64,000 bases of DNA from Bacteroides nordii WAL 11050 = JCM 12987 (GTDB taxonomy: Bacteria; Bacteroidota; Bacteroidia; Bacteroidales; Bacteroidaceae). The position numbers and the translations under genes are program-made. Positions 23,946 to 33,528 of this stretch are shown here, one piece after another. The notes beneath the pieces are model-generated. The model did no database searches and was not told the origin of the DNA. It saw nothing but the letters and a program-made list of their open reading frames with translations. The stretch lies in assembly GCA_000613465.1 (NCBI GenBank), contig BAJA01000001.1, positions 124,001 through 188,000 of the forward strand, written 5' to 3'. How positions within the stretch are numbered: position 1 is the stretch's first letter; each line of letters starts with the position of its first letter.

Positions 23946-24640
23946 ATGGAAACGACAAAAAGAATGAAAACTATTTATCTTTTACTTATCAGCCTGTTCC
24001 TTATGAGTGGCAACATTGCCGCACAGGATTGGGCTAACTTAAAACAATTCCAGAAGGACAACGCTGCACTGGGCACTCCTGCAAAAGGAGAAAAACGTGT
24101 CGTATTTATGGGTAACTCCATTACAATCGGATGGCTCCACAACTGCCCGGAGTTTTTCAAAGACCGCCCTTATATCAATCGTGGCATTAGCGGACAGACT
24201 ACTCCGCAAATGTTGATTCGCTTCCGCCAGGATGTGATTGACTTACAGCCGAAGGTGGTAGTGATACTTGCCGGAACAAACGATATAGCAGGAAATACAG
24301 GCCCTTCTACCCTTGAAATGATAGAAAACAATCTGGCTTCTATGGCCCAGCTTGCCAAAGCAAATGGTATCAAAGTAATCCTCTGCTCTGTACTTCCCGC
24401 TTTTGATTATCCCTGGCGTCCGGGTATGGAGCTAATGTGAAGATTCCGGAACTGAACAAATGGATCAAAGCTTACGCAGAAAAGAATAAATTTATTTATC
24501 TGGATTACTTCTCTGCAATGGCTGATGATAGAAACGGATTGCCTGCCGATTTGTCAAAAGATGGCGTACATCCCAACAAGAAAGGATATGAAATCATGCA
24601 GCCAATGGTTGAAAAGGCTATCGCTAAAGCTCTGAAATAA
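23946..24640 (+). CDS. SGNH/GDSL hydrolase, exported (one-base frameshift)
   Basis: The N-terminal frame ends at 24440 and the remainder reads in a neighbouring frame to 24640. Adding one base near 24430-24432 restores RPGMEANVKIPELN (or a close variant) and a 231-residue protein. All four SGNH blocks are present: the Ser in VFMGNSIT, the Gly in NRGISGQT, the Asn in LAGTNDIAG, and Asp-His in DGVHPNKKGY. A signal peptide lies at residues 7-26 (LLLISLFLMSGNIAAQ). Such enzymes in Bacteroides often deacetylate glycans, which fits the beta-galactosidase operon. ATG 23946 or 23964 may start translation. Confidence 0.85.
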
Positions 24641-24645
24641 CAAAT

Positions 24646-25311
24646 TCAGGATCGCGTAAGCAGGTTCTTTATTTCAAGTTCAAGGCGTTGCTTCACTTCG
24701 GACATTGGGATTTCAGATCCCAGTTCCTGACGCAGTGAAGTAACGCCTTTATCTATAAACCCACAGGGATGTATATAGTTGAAATAACGCAAATCGGTAT
24801 TTACATTCAATGCCAGTCCATGCATTGTGACATAATGGCTACTCCTCACTCCTATCGCACAAATCTTACGGGCACGGGAAGTATCTCCTTCCAACCACAC
24901 TCCGGTTGCTTTCTCCAGCCTTCCGGCAGTGATACCATAGGAAGCACAAACACGAATGACGGCTTCTTCCAGTAAATGTACGTATTCTTTCAATCCCAGA
25001 TCGAACTCTTCAAGATTTAGAATGGGATAGCAAACCAACTGTCCCGGACCATGATAAGTTATGTCTCCACCACGATCAATATGGTAAAGTGTAGCGCCAA
25101 TCTTTTCTAACTGTGCTTCACTCAAAAGCATATTGTTTTCTTTTCCACTACGCCCCAAAGTATAAACAGAAGGATGTTCGCACAGGATTATGACGTTCTC
25201 ATACTCTTCTCCGTTTTGTTTGGCACGGACAAGGGTGTCAAAATATTCTGTCTGCCGTTGCCAGGCTTCGGCATATGGGATAAAATTCCAATCAATTACA
25301 GTTGTTTTCAT
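24646..25311 (-). CDS. lipB: lipoyl(octanoyl) transferase LipB
   Basis: The 221-residue protein transfers octanoate from acyl-carrier protein to lipoyl domains such as GcvH and E2 subunits. Motifs in order are CEHPSVYTLGRSGKENNML, RGGDITYHGPGQLVCYPIL, the catalytic Lys in RKICAIGV, and the catalytic Cys in HPCGFIDKGVTSL. Length is normal. The glycine-cleavage P protein in this window belongs to a system that needs this cofactor. A TATCTTTG box sits only 5 bp before the start. Confidence 0.96.
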   Translation of the reverse strand: MKTTVIDWNFIPYAEAWQRQTEYFDTLVRAKQNGEEYENVIILCEHPSVYTLGRSGKENNMLLSEAQLEKIGATLYHIDRGGDITYHGPGQLVCYPILNLEEFDLGLKEYVHLLEEAVIRVCASYGITAGRLEKATGVWLEGDTSRARKICAIGVRSSHYVTMHGLALNVNTDLRYFNYIHPCGFIDKGVTSLRQELGSEIPMSEVKQRLELEIKNLLTRS

Positions 25312-25316
25312 AAGGG

Positions 25317-25324
25317 CAAAGATA
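25317..25324 (-). promoter_or_regulatory. -7 box adjacent to lipB start
   Basis: TATCTTTG on the minus strand ends 5 bp before the ATG; initiation about 7 bp downstream would give a leaderless mRNA. Confidence 0.6.
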
Positions 25325-25328
25325 AAAG

Positions 25329-25411
25329 AGAATTATGATTTATGAAGTATGATTTATATTAAAACTCCAATAGAGCAGCACAATGAATTACACTCCATAA
25401 ATCATAACTCT
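25329..25411. repeat. intergenic palindrome A (ATGATTTATG-type arms)
   Basis: Arms 25329-25348 and 25392-25411 pair over 18 of 20 bases around a 43-bp centre. The right arm begins 4 bp after the copA stop. The centre retains only a weak trace of the GCTGC motif seen in other palindromes. Confidence 0.8.
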
Positions 25412-25415
25412 AAAA

Positions 25416-27632
25416 TCACTTCCTTTTTCCTAAACTCAGTGAATTTAATACTACACTCACACTTGAGAATGCCATAGCAGCACTTGCAAGCATCGGATTC
25501 AGTAGTAATCCATTCAATGGGAAGAGTACGCCGGCAGCGATGGGAATACCTATAAGGTTATAGATAAATGCCCAGAACAGGTTCTGATGGATAAGTCTCA
25601 CTGTCTGCCGGGATAAGTTGAATGCTTTCGGAAGCAACAGTAAATCAGAAGTCATCAGAGTAACCATAGCTACGTCCATTGCAATATCCGTTCCTTTCCC
25701 CATGGCTATACTGACATCTGCCAAAGCCAATGCCTGCGAATCATTAATTCCGTCGCCCACCATTGCTACAGTTTTTCCCTGTAATTGCAATTCACGGATA
25801 AAGTCTTCTTTGTCATCCGGCAAGGCATCTGCAATAAAACGATCAATACCTAATTTTCCCGCTACCGCCAAAGCCGTACGTTGTCCGTCACCTGTCAGCA
25901 TACAAATATCAATGCCTTGACGTCTCAGTTCCTTGACAGCTTCGGAAGAGGTAGATTTTATCGCATCCGTAACAGCAATAATAGCCAACAACTGATTCTC
26001 ACGACCAAAATAAATGATTCCGTTTCCTTCGGACTCATATTGCACAAGCATATCTGCCATTACATCCGTAACAATGGCGTCGAAATCTTTAAGCAACTTG
26101 TGGCTACCTACCCAAAACAGATCGCCTTCATAAATCACCTTCACTCCTTTCCCTGTAATACTTTCAAAGCTTTCAAGCGGTGCAGGTTTTACTTTTTCCT
26201 CGTCTTGCAGAGAGGTGACAATGGCTCCGGCAAGTGGATGCTCCGATTTCATTTCTGCAGCCAAAAGAACATTCTTGAAACACTCTTCCTGCGTTTGTGC
26301 CCATAACCAACCGCTTACAGTAGGATGTCCTTCTGTCAGCGTTCCGGTTTTATCAAGTACCACTACATCAACCTTGCGCATCTGCTCCAGGGCCACAGCA
26401 TCTTTTATCAGAATGTGCTGACTGGCAGCTTTGCCAATGCCCACCATAAGTGCGGTAGGTGTGGCAAGTCCCAAAGCACACGGACAGGCAATTACCAATA
26501 CCGAAACGGCAGAAAGCATGGCATATGAGAAGTATTCTGTTCCACCTATTACCAGCCAAAGCACAAAAGTAAGTATGGCAATACCAAGAACCACAGGAAC
26601 GAAAATTCCCGTTACACGGTCAACGATACGTTGTACGGGGGCCTTACTTCCCTGAGCCTCTTGCACCATACGAATGATACGTGCCAATACCGTCTCACTT
26701 CCTACCTGTGAAGCCTTTATTATAAAAGAACCTCGTTGATTGATTGTTCCGGCAAGCACCTTGTCTCCTTGCTTCTTTTCGACAGGGATAGGTTCACCAC
26801 TTATCATACTTTCGTCTACAAAAGATTCTCCTTCGGCAAGAATCCCATCCACAGGAATTTGTTCACCAGGGCGGACCACCACAAGATCGCCCACCTGTAA
26901 CTGATCGATCAGAACTTCTTCTTCAATGCCATTACGCACGATACGCGCCACTTTGGGTTGTAACCCCATCAGTTTTTTGATAGCAGTTGAAGTATTACCT
27001 TTGGCACGCTCTTCCATTAACTTACCCGTCAATACAAAAGCGATGATAACGACGGAGGCTTCATAATAGACATGTGGTTCCAATCCCCGATCATACCAGA
27101 ATTCGGGGAAAAAAGTATTGAATGCACTAAACAAAAATGCAATAGAGGTACTCAAAGCGACTAAAGTATCCATATTACTACGCCCCGACTTAGCTTGCTT
27201 CCAGGCACCCGTATAGAACGAACCACCAAAAAGTATCATCACCGGAAGTGTAAGTAACAACTGCAACTCATTCGAGTATGGTACATGCATAAAAACCATA
27301 GAAAGAAGCAGCATCGGGATAGCAAAAACCCAAGCTCCGATAACTTGCATCTTCAGCTTTCGGTAATGTTGCTGTTGCGCCTCTTCTTTCCGCTCTTCCT
27401 TAAGATTACCCTCTTCTATTATAAGGTCATAGCCACCGGACAACACGGCGGCACGAATTTCTCCGGGAGTCAGTTTGTCGGCTTCATATGAGACAGAGAG
27501 TGTATTGGTAGCAAGATTGACCGAAGCATCTACAATACCCGGCAACTTGCGAACTGTCTTTTCAACATTATTAGCACATCCTGCACAGTGCATGTTCAGC
27601 ACAGGAAACGCTTTCTTTGTAATAGTACTCAT
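25416..27632 (-). CDS. copA: copper-translocating P-type ATPase
   Basis: This 738-residue P1B-ATPase has one N-terminal metal-binding HMA domain ([16 protein letters not shown]), six to eight membrane helices, the actuator [10 protein letters not shown], the CPC metal site ([13 protein letters not shown]), the phosphorylated Asp in [14 protein letters not shown], the SEHPLAGAI nucleotide-site motif, and [10 protein letters not shown]. The CPC plus C-terminal pattern (YN ... MALSS-like [14 protein letters not shown]) points to Cu+ export. It is the last gene of a copper module, after an HMA protein, a TonB receptor and an HYC_CC_PP protein, with palindromes B and C in the spacers. Confidence 0.95.
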   Translation of the reverse strand: MSTITKKAFPVLNMHCAGCANNVEKTVRKLPGIVDASVNLATNTLSVSYEADKLTPGEIRAAVLSGGYDLIIEEGNLKEERKEEAQQQHYRKLKMQVIGAWVFAIPMLLLSMVFMHVPYSNELQLLLTLPVMILFGGSFYTGAWKQAKSGRSNMDTLVALSTSIAFLFSAFNTFFPEFWYDRGLEPHVYYEASVVIIAFVLTGKLMEERAKGNTSTAIKKLMGLQPKVARIVRNGIEEEVLIDQLQVGDLVVVRPGEQIPVDGILAEGESFVDESMISGEPIPVEKKQGDKVLAGTINQRGSFIIKASQVGSETVLARIIRMVQEAQGSKAPVQRIVDRVTGIFVPVVLGIAILTFVLWLVIGGTEYFSYAMLSAVSVLVIACPCALGLATPTALMVGIGKAASQHILIKDAVALEQMRKVDVVVLDKTGTLTEGHPTVSGWLWAQTQEECFKNVLLAAEMKSEHPLAGAIVTSLQDEEKVKPAPLESFESITGKGVKVIYEGDLFWVGSHKLLKDFDAIVTDVMADMLVQYESEGNGIIYFGRENQLLAIIAVTDAIKSTSSEAVKELRRQGIDICMLTGDGQRTALAVAGKLGIDRFIADALPDDKEDFIRELQLQGKTVAMVGDGINDSQALALADVSIAMGKGTDIAMDVAMVTLMTSDLLLLPKAFNLSRQTVRLIHQNLFWAFIYNLIGIPIAAGVLFPLNGLLLNPMLASAAMAFSSVSVVLNSLSLGKRK

Positions 27633-27662
27633 AATATTATTAATTAGCGATTAGTGAATAAT

Positions 27663-27749
27663 GATGAGTGAGTAGTGATAAGCAATGAGTGATAAGTACC
27701 ATACGGCATACAGCGTAGCTTGCTAATCACTTATCACTACTTACTCATC
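27663..27749. repeat. intergenic palindrome B (GTAGTGATAAG-type arms, loop motif present)
   Basis: Arms 27663-27689 and 27723-27749 pair over about 22 of 27 bases around 33 bp. The centre on the minus strand reads AAGCTACGCTGTATGCCGTA, a variant of the shared loop motif. It lies between the HMA gene and copA. Confidence 0.8.
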
Positions 27750-27784
27750 CCTATTAAAACAATCTCTCCGGGACGTTTGTTCAA

Positions 27785-28096
27785 TTACTTCTTTTCTGTC
27801 TGCTTTGCTTCTTTCACAAACTCAGCTTCATAATTAAACTTCTTAAATCCGGCTTTCAGTTTCTCTACATTTGTCTTGTCAGCGTCATAAGTGATAGAAA
27901 CGGTTTTCGTTTTCAAGTCTGTAGAAAACTCTTTTACTCCCTTCTCAAACTTGATGTTATCTTTCACTTTTCGTTCACAATTTTCACAATGCATCTGCGA
28001 TACTTTGAACACTGCCGTACGGATATCTTTCGCCATAACGGCTGTCACACTCAATAAAGCTACTGCCAGAGCAGCTACCATTCTTCTTGTTTTCAT
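27785..28096 (-). CDS. exported heavy-metal-associated (HMA) domain protein
   Basis: A 103-residue protein with a signal peptide (residues 1-22, AVMA-KD) and one HMA domain holding the metal motif QMHCENCERKV. After export it would be a periplasmic copper chaperone or sink, unlike cytoplasmic CopZ. Length is as expected for signal plus one domain. It sits between the TonB receptor and copA on the same strand. Metal specificity for copper is inferred from the neighbours. Confidence 0.88.
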   Translation of the reverse strand: MKTRRMVAALAVALLSVTAVMAKDIRTAVFKVSQMHCENCERKVKDNIKFEKGVKEFSTDLKTKTVSITYDADKTNVEKLKAGFKKFNYEAEFVKEAKQTEKK

Positions 28097-28110
28097 AAAC
28101 TGTTTTTTTT

Positions 28111-28226
28111 AGTAGTTAAGTAGTCAAAGTAGTTAAGTAGTAAGTAGAGGTAGTTAAAATGTATATGGCAGGATAACGTTAGCGCTCTGCTACTTACTAC
28201 TTAGCTACTTTGACTACTTAACTACT
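28111..28226. repeat. intergenic palindrome C (AGTAGTTAAG-type arms, loop motif present)
   Basis: Arms 28111-28147 and 28190-28226 match over 36 of 37 bases around 42 bp. The right arm begins 5 bp after the TonB-receptor stop, and the left arm ends 14 bp before the HMA start. The centre on the minus strand has GAGCGCTAACGTTATCCTGCCAT, related to the shared loop motif. Confidence 0.9.
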
Positions 28227-28231
28227 CTCTT

Positions 28232-30448
28232 CTATATTCTCGGTAAATTAAAACGAACCCCTATATACGCCTTTGCTCCATGCATTGGCCCCCATATCAT
28301 GGTCGAATCAAAATTTTCTCCCCATGGATTAGCGGCATCTATAATCGGATTCTTTTGTTTAAAGTTTGTCAGGTTCTCCCCACCCACATAGACAGACCAG
28401 CGGCGGAAATAACGCGTTACTTGCGCACTCAGCTGCTCAAAGCTGCCATAGCGCGCCTCCCATGACGGACTACCATCAGCAAGTGTATATGGATTCGGCA
28501 TCCTTCCCCCACCGTTCAACTGCAACGTTGCATCAAATTGCCACAATCCAAGTGGCGTTTGATAAGAGGCCGTCAAAAGTCCTTTATACTTACTGGTCAG
28601 AGGTTTCTCCAATAACTTCCCGTTATAAGTTGTCTTTGCATCCGTCAGACGATAAGCAGCCGTCAGGGTGAACCCCTTGAAAAGCGGATAGTTCGCTTCC
28701 AATTGTAGCACCTGTGAGTAAGAACGTCCGTCCAGATTGTAGAATGACACTTCATGGGGGGCTGTATCCATATCCACAACAACCTGTTTCAGGAAATCAG
28801 TGTAATAATATTCCGCATTAATATTCAAAGTCTTACCAAATAAAGGAATATAGGTCGAAACACTTGCTCCATAATTCCAAGCTTCTTCCTGATTAAGATG
28901 ATCGGCTATCTTTACCTTCCTGCTGCTGGCAAGCAGATAATTGTTCTCTGCCAGTACATGATTGGTGCGATAGCCTTTTCCAGCTGAAAGTCGAAAATGG
29001 ACATACTCATTCGGATTATATTTGATGTGTGCACGGGGAGTTACAAAGAAACCATATTTACTGCTATGATCTCCGCGAAGTCCACCCATGAGCATCAATT
29101 TATCATTCAAATTAAATGTGTACTGAATATATGCTCCGGGAACAGATTCTTTTACCAAAGCCTTTGTCAATCTCTGCTCTGCATCATTGGTCAGGCGATA
29201 ATGCTGATTATATCCATCATAATTGAAACTCAATCCGGTAGAAAGGCTGTGTTGCTTACTGAACTCCGTCTCAAAAAGCAGAGAGGCATACACATTGCTC
29301 TGATCCACATCATAGAGTTTAAGACCATAGGTAGCATCCTGATTGTGAATCGTCCCTTGGAGGATAAGGGCAAGATTGGTATTCTTCTCCTTATTAAATA
29401 TATAAGCATTCTTGGTGAAAGCTTCGTAACGATCCGTCTTAATACCTATTTCATAAAGATCATGTGCCGGTTCTTTCCCATGACTGACCTGCCCGCTGTT
29501 ACGATGTTCAGATAATCCCTTGATACCTGCCTGAAAGACATAGTGATCGCCCATATACGCCCAACGATTCCACAAATTATACTGCTCTACCCGGGGAATA
29601 TCGGCAAAGCCATCATCATTTGCATCATGTGCTTTTGTTTCATTTTCATAATGTGCCAGCAGTGAAGTACTCCACCGTTTCGAGAGTTTTATCGTTGCAT
29701 CAGCATTGGCTTCATAACGGCTTGTACTACTGGCAAACAGATTGGCCGATACCCAGTCCGCCTCCGGGAGCTGAGGTTTCTTGAACTCTACATTGATCTG
29801 CCCGGTGATAGACTCATAGCCATTTTTTACCGAAGAACTACCTTTACTTACCTGGATACTCTGCATCCACGGACCGGGTACATATCCCAGACCGTAGGGT
29901 GCAGCAGCTCCCCTGTAATTAGGAATATTTTCCGTCATCATCTGTACATACATACCCGAAAGTCCTAATAACTTTATCTGTTTGGCTCCTGTTGCAGCAT
30001 CCGAATAACTGACATCTACTGAGGGATTAGTAACAAAGCTTTCGCCAAGATTACAACAGGCGGCACGTGTCAGCTCGGCACTACTGATGATATCTTCATT
30101 CATCACACTGTTTCGCAATTTCATCGTACCGAGTTTCCGGCTTACAATGTTCACCTCACCTAATTCAACACCTTCGTGAAGAATAATATCAAGTTCCTGA
30201 TTCTTACTGTTGACATGAATTGTGTCATTCTCAAAACCGATAAAGCTAACAACGAGCATATGGCTTTTGGCCGGTTTGGAAATGGAGAACCTGCCCTCTT
30301 CGGTAGTTGTCACACCGTTTGTAGTATTCATCCAAAACACATTGGCACCGGGAATGGGTTCTCCGGTATTGTCTTTTACAATTCCCGTCACCTGTGCCTG
30401 TAAAGTATGGAAAGTGAAGAGAGTAAATAATAAAAATATATATTTCAT
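28232..30448 (-). CDS. TonB-dependent outer-membrane receptor (copper-module)
   Basis: The 738-residue protein has a signal peptide (MKYIFLLFTLFTFHTLQAQ), a CarboxypepD-reg-like domain (GIVKDNTGEPIPGANVF, TTTEEGRFSISK), a plug domain (LLGLSGMYVQMMTENIPN, QSIQVSKGSSSVKNGYESITGQINVEF) and a beta-barrel ending in the aromatic-terminated strand AYIGVRFNLPRI. TonB receptors take up scarce ligands across the outer membrane; its place among copper genes suggests copper or a copper chelate, which is inference. I chose ATG 30448 because it starts the signal peptide. A TAAATTTG box lies 24 bp upstream. Confidence 0.92.
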   Translation of the reverse strand: MKYIFLLFTLFTFHTLQAQVTGIVKDNTGEPIPGANVFWMNTTNGVTTTEEGRFSISKPAKSHMLVVSFIGFENDTIHVNSKNQELDIILHEGVELGEVNIVSRKLGTMKLRNSVMNEDIISSAELTRAACCNLGESFVTNPSVDVSYSDAATGAKQIKLLGLSGMYVQMMTENIPNYRGAAAPYGLGYVPGPWMQSIQVSKGSSSVKNGYESITGQINVEFKKPQLPEADWVSANLFASSTSRYEANADATIKLSKRWSTSLLAHYENETKAHDANDDGFADIPRVEQYNLWNRWAYMGDHYVFQAGIKGLSEHRNSGQVSHGKEPAHDLYEIGIKTDRYEAFTKNAYIFNKEKNTNLALILQGTIHNQDATYGLKLYDVDQSNVYASLLFETEFSKQHSLSTGLSFNYDGYNQHYRLTNDAEQRLTKALVKESVPGAYIQYTFNLNDKLMLMGGLRGDHSSKYGFFVTPRAHIKYNPNEYVHFRLSAGKGYRTNHVLAENNYLLASSRKVKIADHLNQEEAWNYGASVSTYIPLFGKTLNINAEYYYTDFLKQVVVDMDTAPHEVSFYNLDGRSYSQVLQLEANYPLFKGFTLTAAYRLTDAKTTYNGKLLEKPLTSKYKGLLTASYQTPLGLWQFDATLQLNGGGRMPNPYTLADGSPSWEARYGSFEQLSAQVTRYFRRWSVYVGGENLTNFKQKNPIIDAANPWGENFDSTMIWGPMHGAKAYIGVRFNLPRI

Positions 30449-30471
30449 ATAAATTAATTCATTTCGTGGTG

Positions 30472-30479
30472 CAAATTTA
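30472..30479 (-). promoter_or_regulatory. -7 box for TonB receptor
   Basis: TAAATTTG on the minus strand, 23 bp before the start. Confidence 0.6.
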
Positions 30480-30600
30480 CAAAATAACCTGTGCAACATG
30501 GTTGCATGAAAAGTACATTCTGTATTCGTATATTTACAGGCTTCTTTATATTCTGTTTACCAATATCTTATCTGTATAACATATGAGATAAGGAATCAGA

Positions 30601-30665
30601 ACATCCGGATGTTGTTGTACAAAACACCCGGATGTTTTAGTACACAACATGGGGATGTTTTGCAT
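30601..30665. repeat. three 23-bp tandem repeats with palindromic CATCCGGATG core
   Basis: The core GGATGTT recurs at 30607, 30630 and 30653, a constant 23-bp spacing. Copies read ACATCCGGATGTT, ACACCCGGATGTT and ACATGGGGATGTT. They lie in the 305-bp spacer between the HYC_CC_PP gene and the TonB receptor, about 120 bp upstream of the receptor's -7 box, so they may be operators. Confidence 0.75.
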
Positions 30666-30754
30666 TCTGAAGCCTAAAGATGCAAACGCAAGGAATAGTG
30701 AAAGCAGTACTATGAAACACTACCAACACACATACCTTTCTTATATACTTTTGG

Positions 30755-31150
30755 CTAAATAAGAAGAGTTGAATAAAGAGTCAGATAGTACCGCGAACTG
30801 ACAGGATGCGGAGGGACAGCATAAGATACTTCCTGCCATTTATCAGAAGGTGGAAGGCACTGAAAGTCCGGTAATAATTCACAGATAAGTTGTATTACGG
30901 GCGCAACAACAGAGGCTTCGCACGAATGTTTCATCAAATCTACTTTATAGATAGTAGCCGTACAACCTTCGTCTTTGCATGATTTATCTGACTGATGGTG
31001 AGCTTTATTACATTTAGGGCAACCACTGGTGCAACAAGTCTGCGCAGTTTCGCAACCGGCACAGCAGTAATGAACAACAGAGACTCCTACCCCGGCGTAA
31101 ATAATCAACAGGGAGAGCATAGCAAGCAGTATGTATCGAAGTCTCTTCAT
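30755..31150 (-). CDS. HYC_CC_PP family small exported protein
   Basis: A 131-residue protein with an N-terminal membrane/signal segment (YILLAMLSLLIIYAGVGVSV) directly followed by HYCCAGC, a second Cys cluster (CCTSGCPKCNKAHH), and CLPPSDKW near the C-terminus. These are the His-Tyr-Cys, Cys-Cys and Pro-Pro landmarks that name the family. The Cys/His density suggests metal binding in the periplasm; this is inference. Family members are often found next to TonB receptors and metal ATPases, as here. It is the first gene of the copper module. Confidence 0.82.
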   Translation of the reverse strand: MKRLRYILLAMLSLLIIYAGVGVSVVHYCCAGCETAQTCCTSGCPKCNKAHHQSDKSCKDEGCTATIYKVDLMKHSCEASVVAPVIQLICELLPDFQCLPPSDKWQEVSYAVPPHPVSSRYYLTLYSTLLI

Positions 31151-31160
31151 AAATCCGGTA

Positions 31161-31168
31161 CAAAGATA
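31161..31168 (-). promoter_or_regulatory. -7 box for copper module
   Basis: TATCTTTG on the minus strand, 10 bp before the start at 31150. Confidence 0.65.
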
Positions 31169-31234
31169 GGGAGATTTAACCGTTTCAGCACATTATTTTT
31201 TTCTTTTTTATTCGTTCTATTCGTTAATATGTTC

Positions 31235-31242
31235 TATATTTG
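31235..31242 (+). promoter_or_regulatory. -7 box for DUF3298 lipoprotein
   Basis: TATATTTG lies 48 bp before ATG 31291; divergent to the copper-module promoter. Confidence 0.6.
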
Positions 31243-31290
31243 TCGATAGGGAATAACCTAACAAATGTTGAATTTAAAGAAAAAGCCCTT

Positions 31291-32141
31291 ATGAAAAAAC
31301 AATATGTCAGCCTACTTGCAGTTATACTTGCGGCAAGCGGCTTTTTATTTTCTTGTGGTGACAAGATGAAAAAAGATACCGGTTCGCTGGAATTCGATAG
31401 TATACAGGTGAACAAGACGGTACATCTTTTTGGAGATACATCCAAACCAGCCTGTAACCTGCTGATAAACTTTGTCTATCCTTCCAAATCATCTGACGAA
31501 TTATTGAAAGATACGTTGGATAAATATTTCATTGCTGCTTGTTTCGGCGATAAATACATGGGAGAGAAACCTCAGGAAGTGGTAAAACAATATACAGAAA
31601 CATACATCAGTGAGTATCGTCGCGATTTGGAACCGATGTATCTGGAAGATGAAAAAGATAAAGAAAATGAATCATCCGTAGGCGCATGGTATTCTTATTA
31701 CAAAGGAATCGAAAGCATGTACAGCTCTATGAAAAGAATTTGCTTGTATATCGCATTAACTACAATGAATATACAGGTGGGGCGCATGGCATCTACATGA
31801 CTACTTATCTTAACTTCGACCTCGGTCTGATGCGTCCGTTACGTCTGGACGATATTTTTGTTGGAGATTATCAGGAGCCACTGACCGATCTTATCTGGAA
31901 TCAGCTTATGGCAGATAACGGAGCCAAGACACGTGCCGAACTGGAAGATATGGGCTATGGATCAACCGGTGAAATAGCAGCTACAGAAAACTTCTATCTT
32001 AACAAAGACGGAGTTACTTTCTACTACAATGTGTACGATATCACTCCCTACGCAATGGGACCGGTTGTAGTATCCCTGCCTTTTCAAATGCTGGAGCATA
32101 TGTTAGGTAGCAATCCGGTTATTGGTGAACTGAAAAATTAA
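31291..32141 (+). CDS. DUF3298/RsiV-type lipoprotein (one-base frameshift)
   Basis: The first frame has a lipoprotein signal (AASGFLFSCGDK) and ends at 31800 after a shift; the second carries the C-terminus. Adding one base near 31716 gives GIESHVQLYEKNLLVYRI and a 283-residue protein. The C-terminal part NEYTGGAHGIYMTTYLNFDL followed by LRLDDIFVGD is characteristic of DUF3298, the domain of the RsiV anti-sigma factor, with an N-terminal DUF4163-like part. A lipid-anchored periplasmic protein of unknown role results. No sigma factor is adjacent. Confidence 0.8.
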
Positions 32142-32169
32142 AAATATAACTCATACATTAAATAAAGCA

Positions 32170-32790
32170 GTGGAAATCATACTAAAATATTTTCCTGACC
32201 TCACGGAAGAACAGCGCAGGCAATTTGCTGCTCTATACGACTTATACATCGACTGGAATGCCAAAATCAATGTCATCTCGCGCAAGGACATCGAAAACTT
32301 GTACGAACATCATGTACTGCATTCACTGGGCATTGCCAAAGTGATCCGGTTTCGTCCCGGTACCAGCATTATGGACTTGGGTACGGGCGGCGGTTTCCCG
32401 GGTATTCCGTTAGCTATACTTTTTCCTGATGTAAAGTTTCATCTGGTAGACAGTATCGGGAAAAAGGTGCGCGTAGCTACTGAAGTAGCCAATGCCATCG
32501 GGCTGAAAAATGTAACCTTCCGCCATGCACGTGCCGAAGAGGAAAAACAGTTATTCGACTTTGTAGTGAGCCGTGCTGTTATGCCGTTGGCAGATTTAGT
32601 TAAAATCATCAAAAAGAACATCTCACCCCGGCAACAAAATGTATTGCCGAATGGTTTAATCTGTCTTAAAGGTGGAGAACTTGAACATGAAGCAATGCCG
32701 TTTAAGCATAGAACCACCTTACACAGCTTAAATGAAGATTTTAAGGAAGAGTTCTTCCAGACAAAGAAAGTGGTATATGTGACCGTATAA
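32170..32790 (+). CDS. rsmG: 16S rRNA (guanine527-N7)-methyltransferase RsmG
   Basis: A 206-residue SAM methyltransferase beginning at GTG 32170. Seen are FAALYDLYIDWNAKINVISR, the SAM motif IMDLGTGGGFPGIPLAI, the acidic loop FHLVDSIGKKVRVA, and VVSRAVMPLADL. It methylates the 530 loop of 16S rRNA; loss gives low-level streptomycin resistance in other bacteria. Length is typical. The gene is 28 bp after the DUF3298 gene and 28 bp before the MBL hydrolase. Confidence 0.95.
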   Translation: MEIILKYFPDLTEEQRRQFAALYDLYIDWNAKINVISRKDIENLYEHHVLHSLGIAKVIRFRPGTSIMDLGTGGGFPGIPLAILFPDVKFHLVDSIGKKVRVATEVANAIGLKNVTFRHARAEEEKQLFDFVVSRAVMPLADLVKIIKKNISPRQQNVLPNGLICLKGGELEHEAMPFKHRTTLHSLNEDFKEEFFQTKKVVYVTV

Positions 32791-32818
32791 ATAGATAGAT
32801 ACGTAACGTCAAATAATC

Positions 32819-33457
32819 ATGAAAATAAAGAGATTTGAATTTAATATGTTTCCCGTAAATTGTTATGTATTATGGGATGAAACAAAAGAAGCAGTCGTCA
32901 TAGACCCAGGCTGCTTTTATGATGAAGAGAAACAAGCATTGAAAAACTTCATCAACACCAATGGGTTAACAGTGAAACATTTGCTGAATACACACCTGCA
33001 TCTGGACCACATCTTTGGAAATCCGTTCATGCTGAAAGAATTCGGCCTTTCTGCAGAAGCCAGCCAAGCGGATGAATACTGGATTGAAGAAGCTCCGAAG
33101 CAGAGCCGTATGTTTGGTTTCCAACTACAGGAAGCTCCTGTGCCACTGGGAAAATACCTGCATGATGGAGATATAATCACCTTCGGAAATATATCGTTAG
33201 AAGCAATTCACGTACCGGGACACTCTCCGGGAAGCCTTGTATATTATTGTAAAGCAGAGAACTGTATGTTCTCCGGAGATGTACTTTTTCAAGGCAGCAT
33301 CGGACGTGCCGATTTAACGGGAGGTAACTTTGATGAACTGAAAGAACACATCTGTAGCCGTCTGTTCATTCTTCCCAACGAAACTGTGGTTTATCCGGGA
33401 CACGGAGCACCAACGACCATCGGTATGGAGAAAGCGGAAAATCCATTCTTCCGATAA
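32819..33457 (+). CDS. MBL-fold metallo-hydrolase (glyoxalase II-like)
   Basis: A 212-residue metallo-beta-lactamase-fold protein with the metal motif LNTHLHLDHIFGN, a third His in VPGHSPGSLVYY, Asp in MFSGDVLFQGSIGR, and the last His in VYPGHGAPTTIG. It is close to the YcbL/glyoxalase-II-like group that hydrolyses thioesters; the real substrate is unknown. It is cytoplasmic with no signal. It probably belongs with rsmG upstream. Confidence 0.92.
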   Translation: MKIKRFEFNMFPVNCYVLWDETKEAVVIDPGCFYDEEKQALKNFINTNGLTVKHLLNTHLHLDHIFGNPFMLKEFGLSAEASQADEYWIEEAPKQSRMFGFQLQEAPVPLGKYLHDGDIITFGNISLEAIHVPGHSPGSLVYYCKAENCMFSGDVLFQGSIGRADLTGGNFDELKEHICSRLFILPNETVVYPGHGAPTTIGMEKAENPFFR

Positions 33458-33528
33458 CTGTTTCGCATACGGAGAATCTACGCCAAGCGATTATACAATC
33501 CATTTGAGCAACTTAAAAACTAATTAAC

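Noticed and set aside
30601-30665. CRISPR array
   Set aside because: Only three 23-bp units directly abut with no spacers and no cas genes are present.
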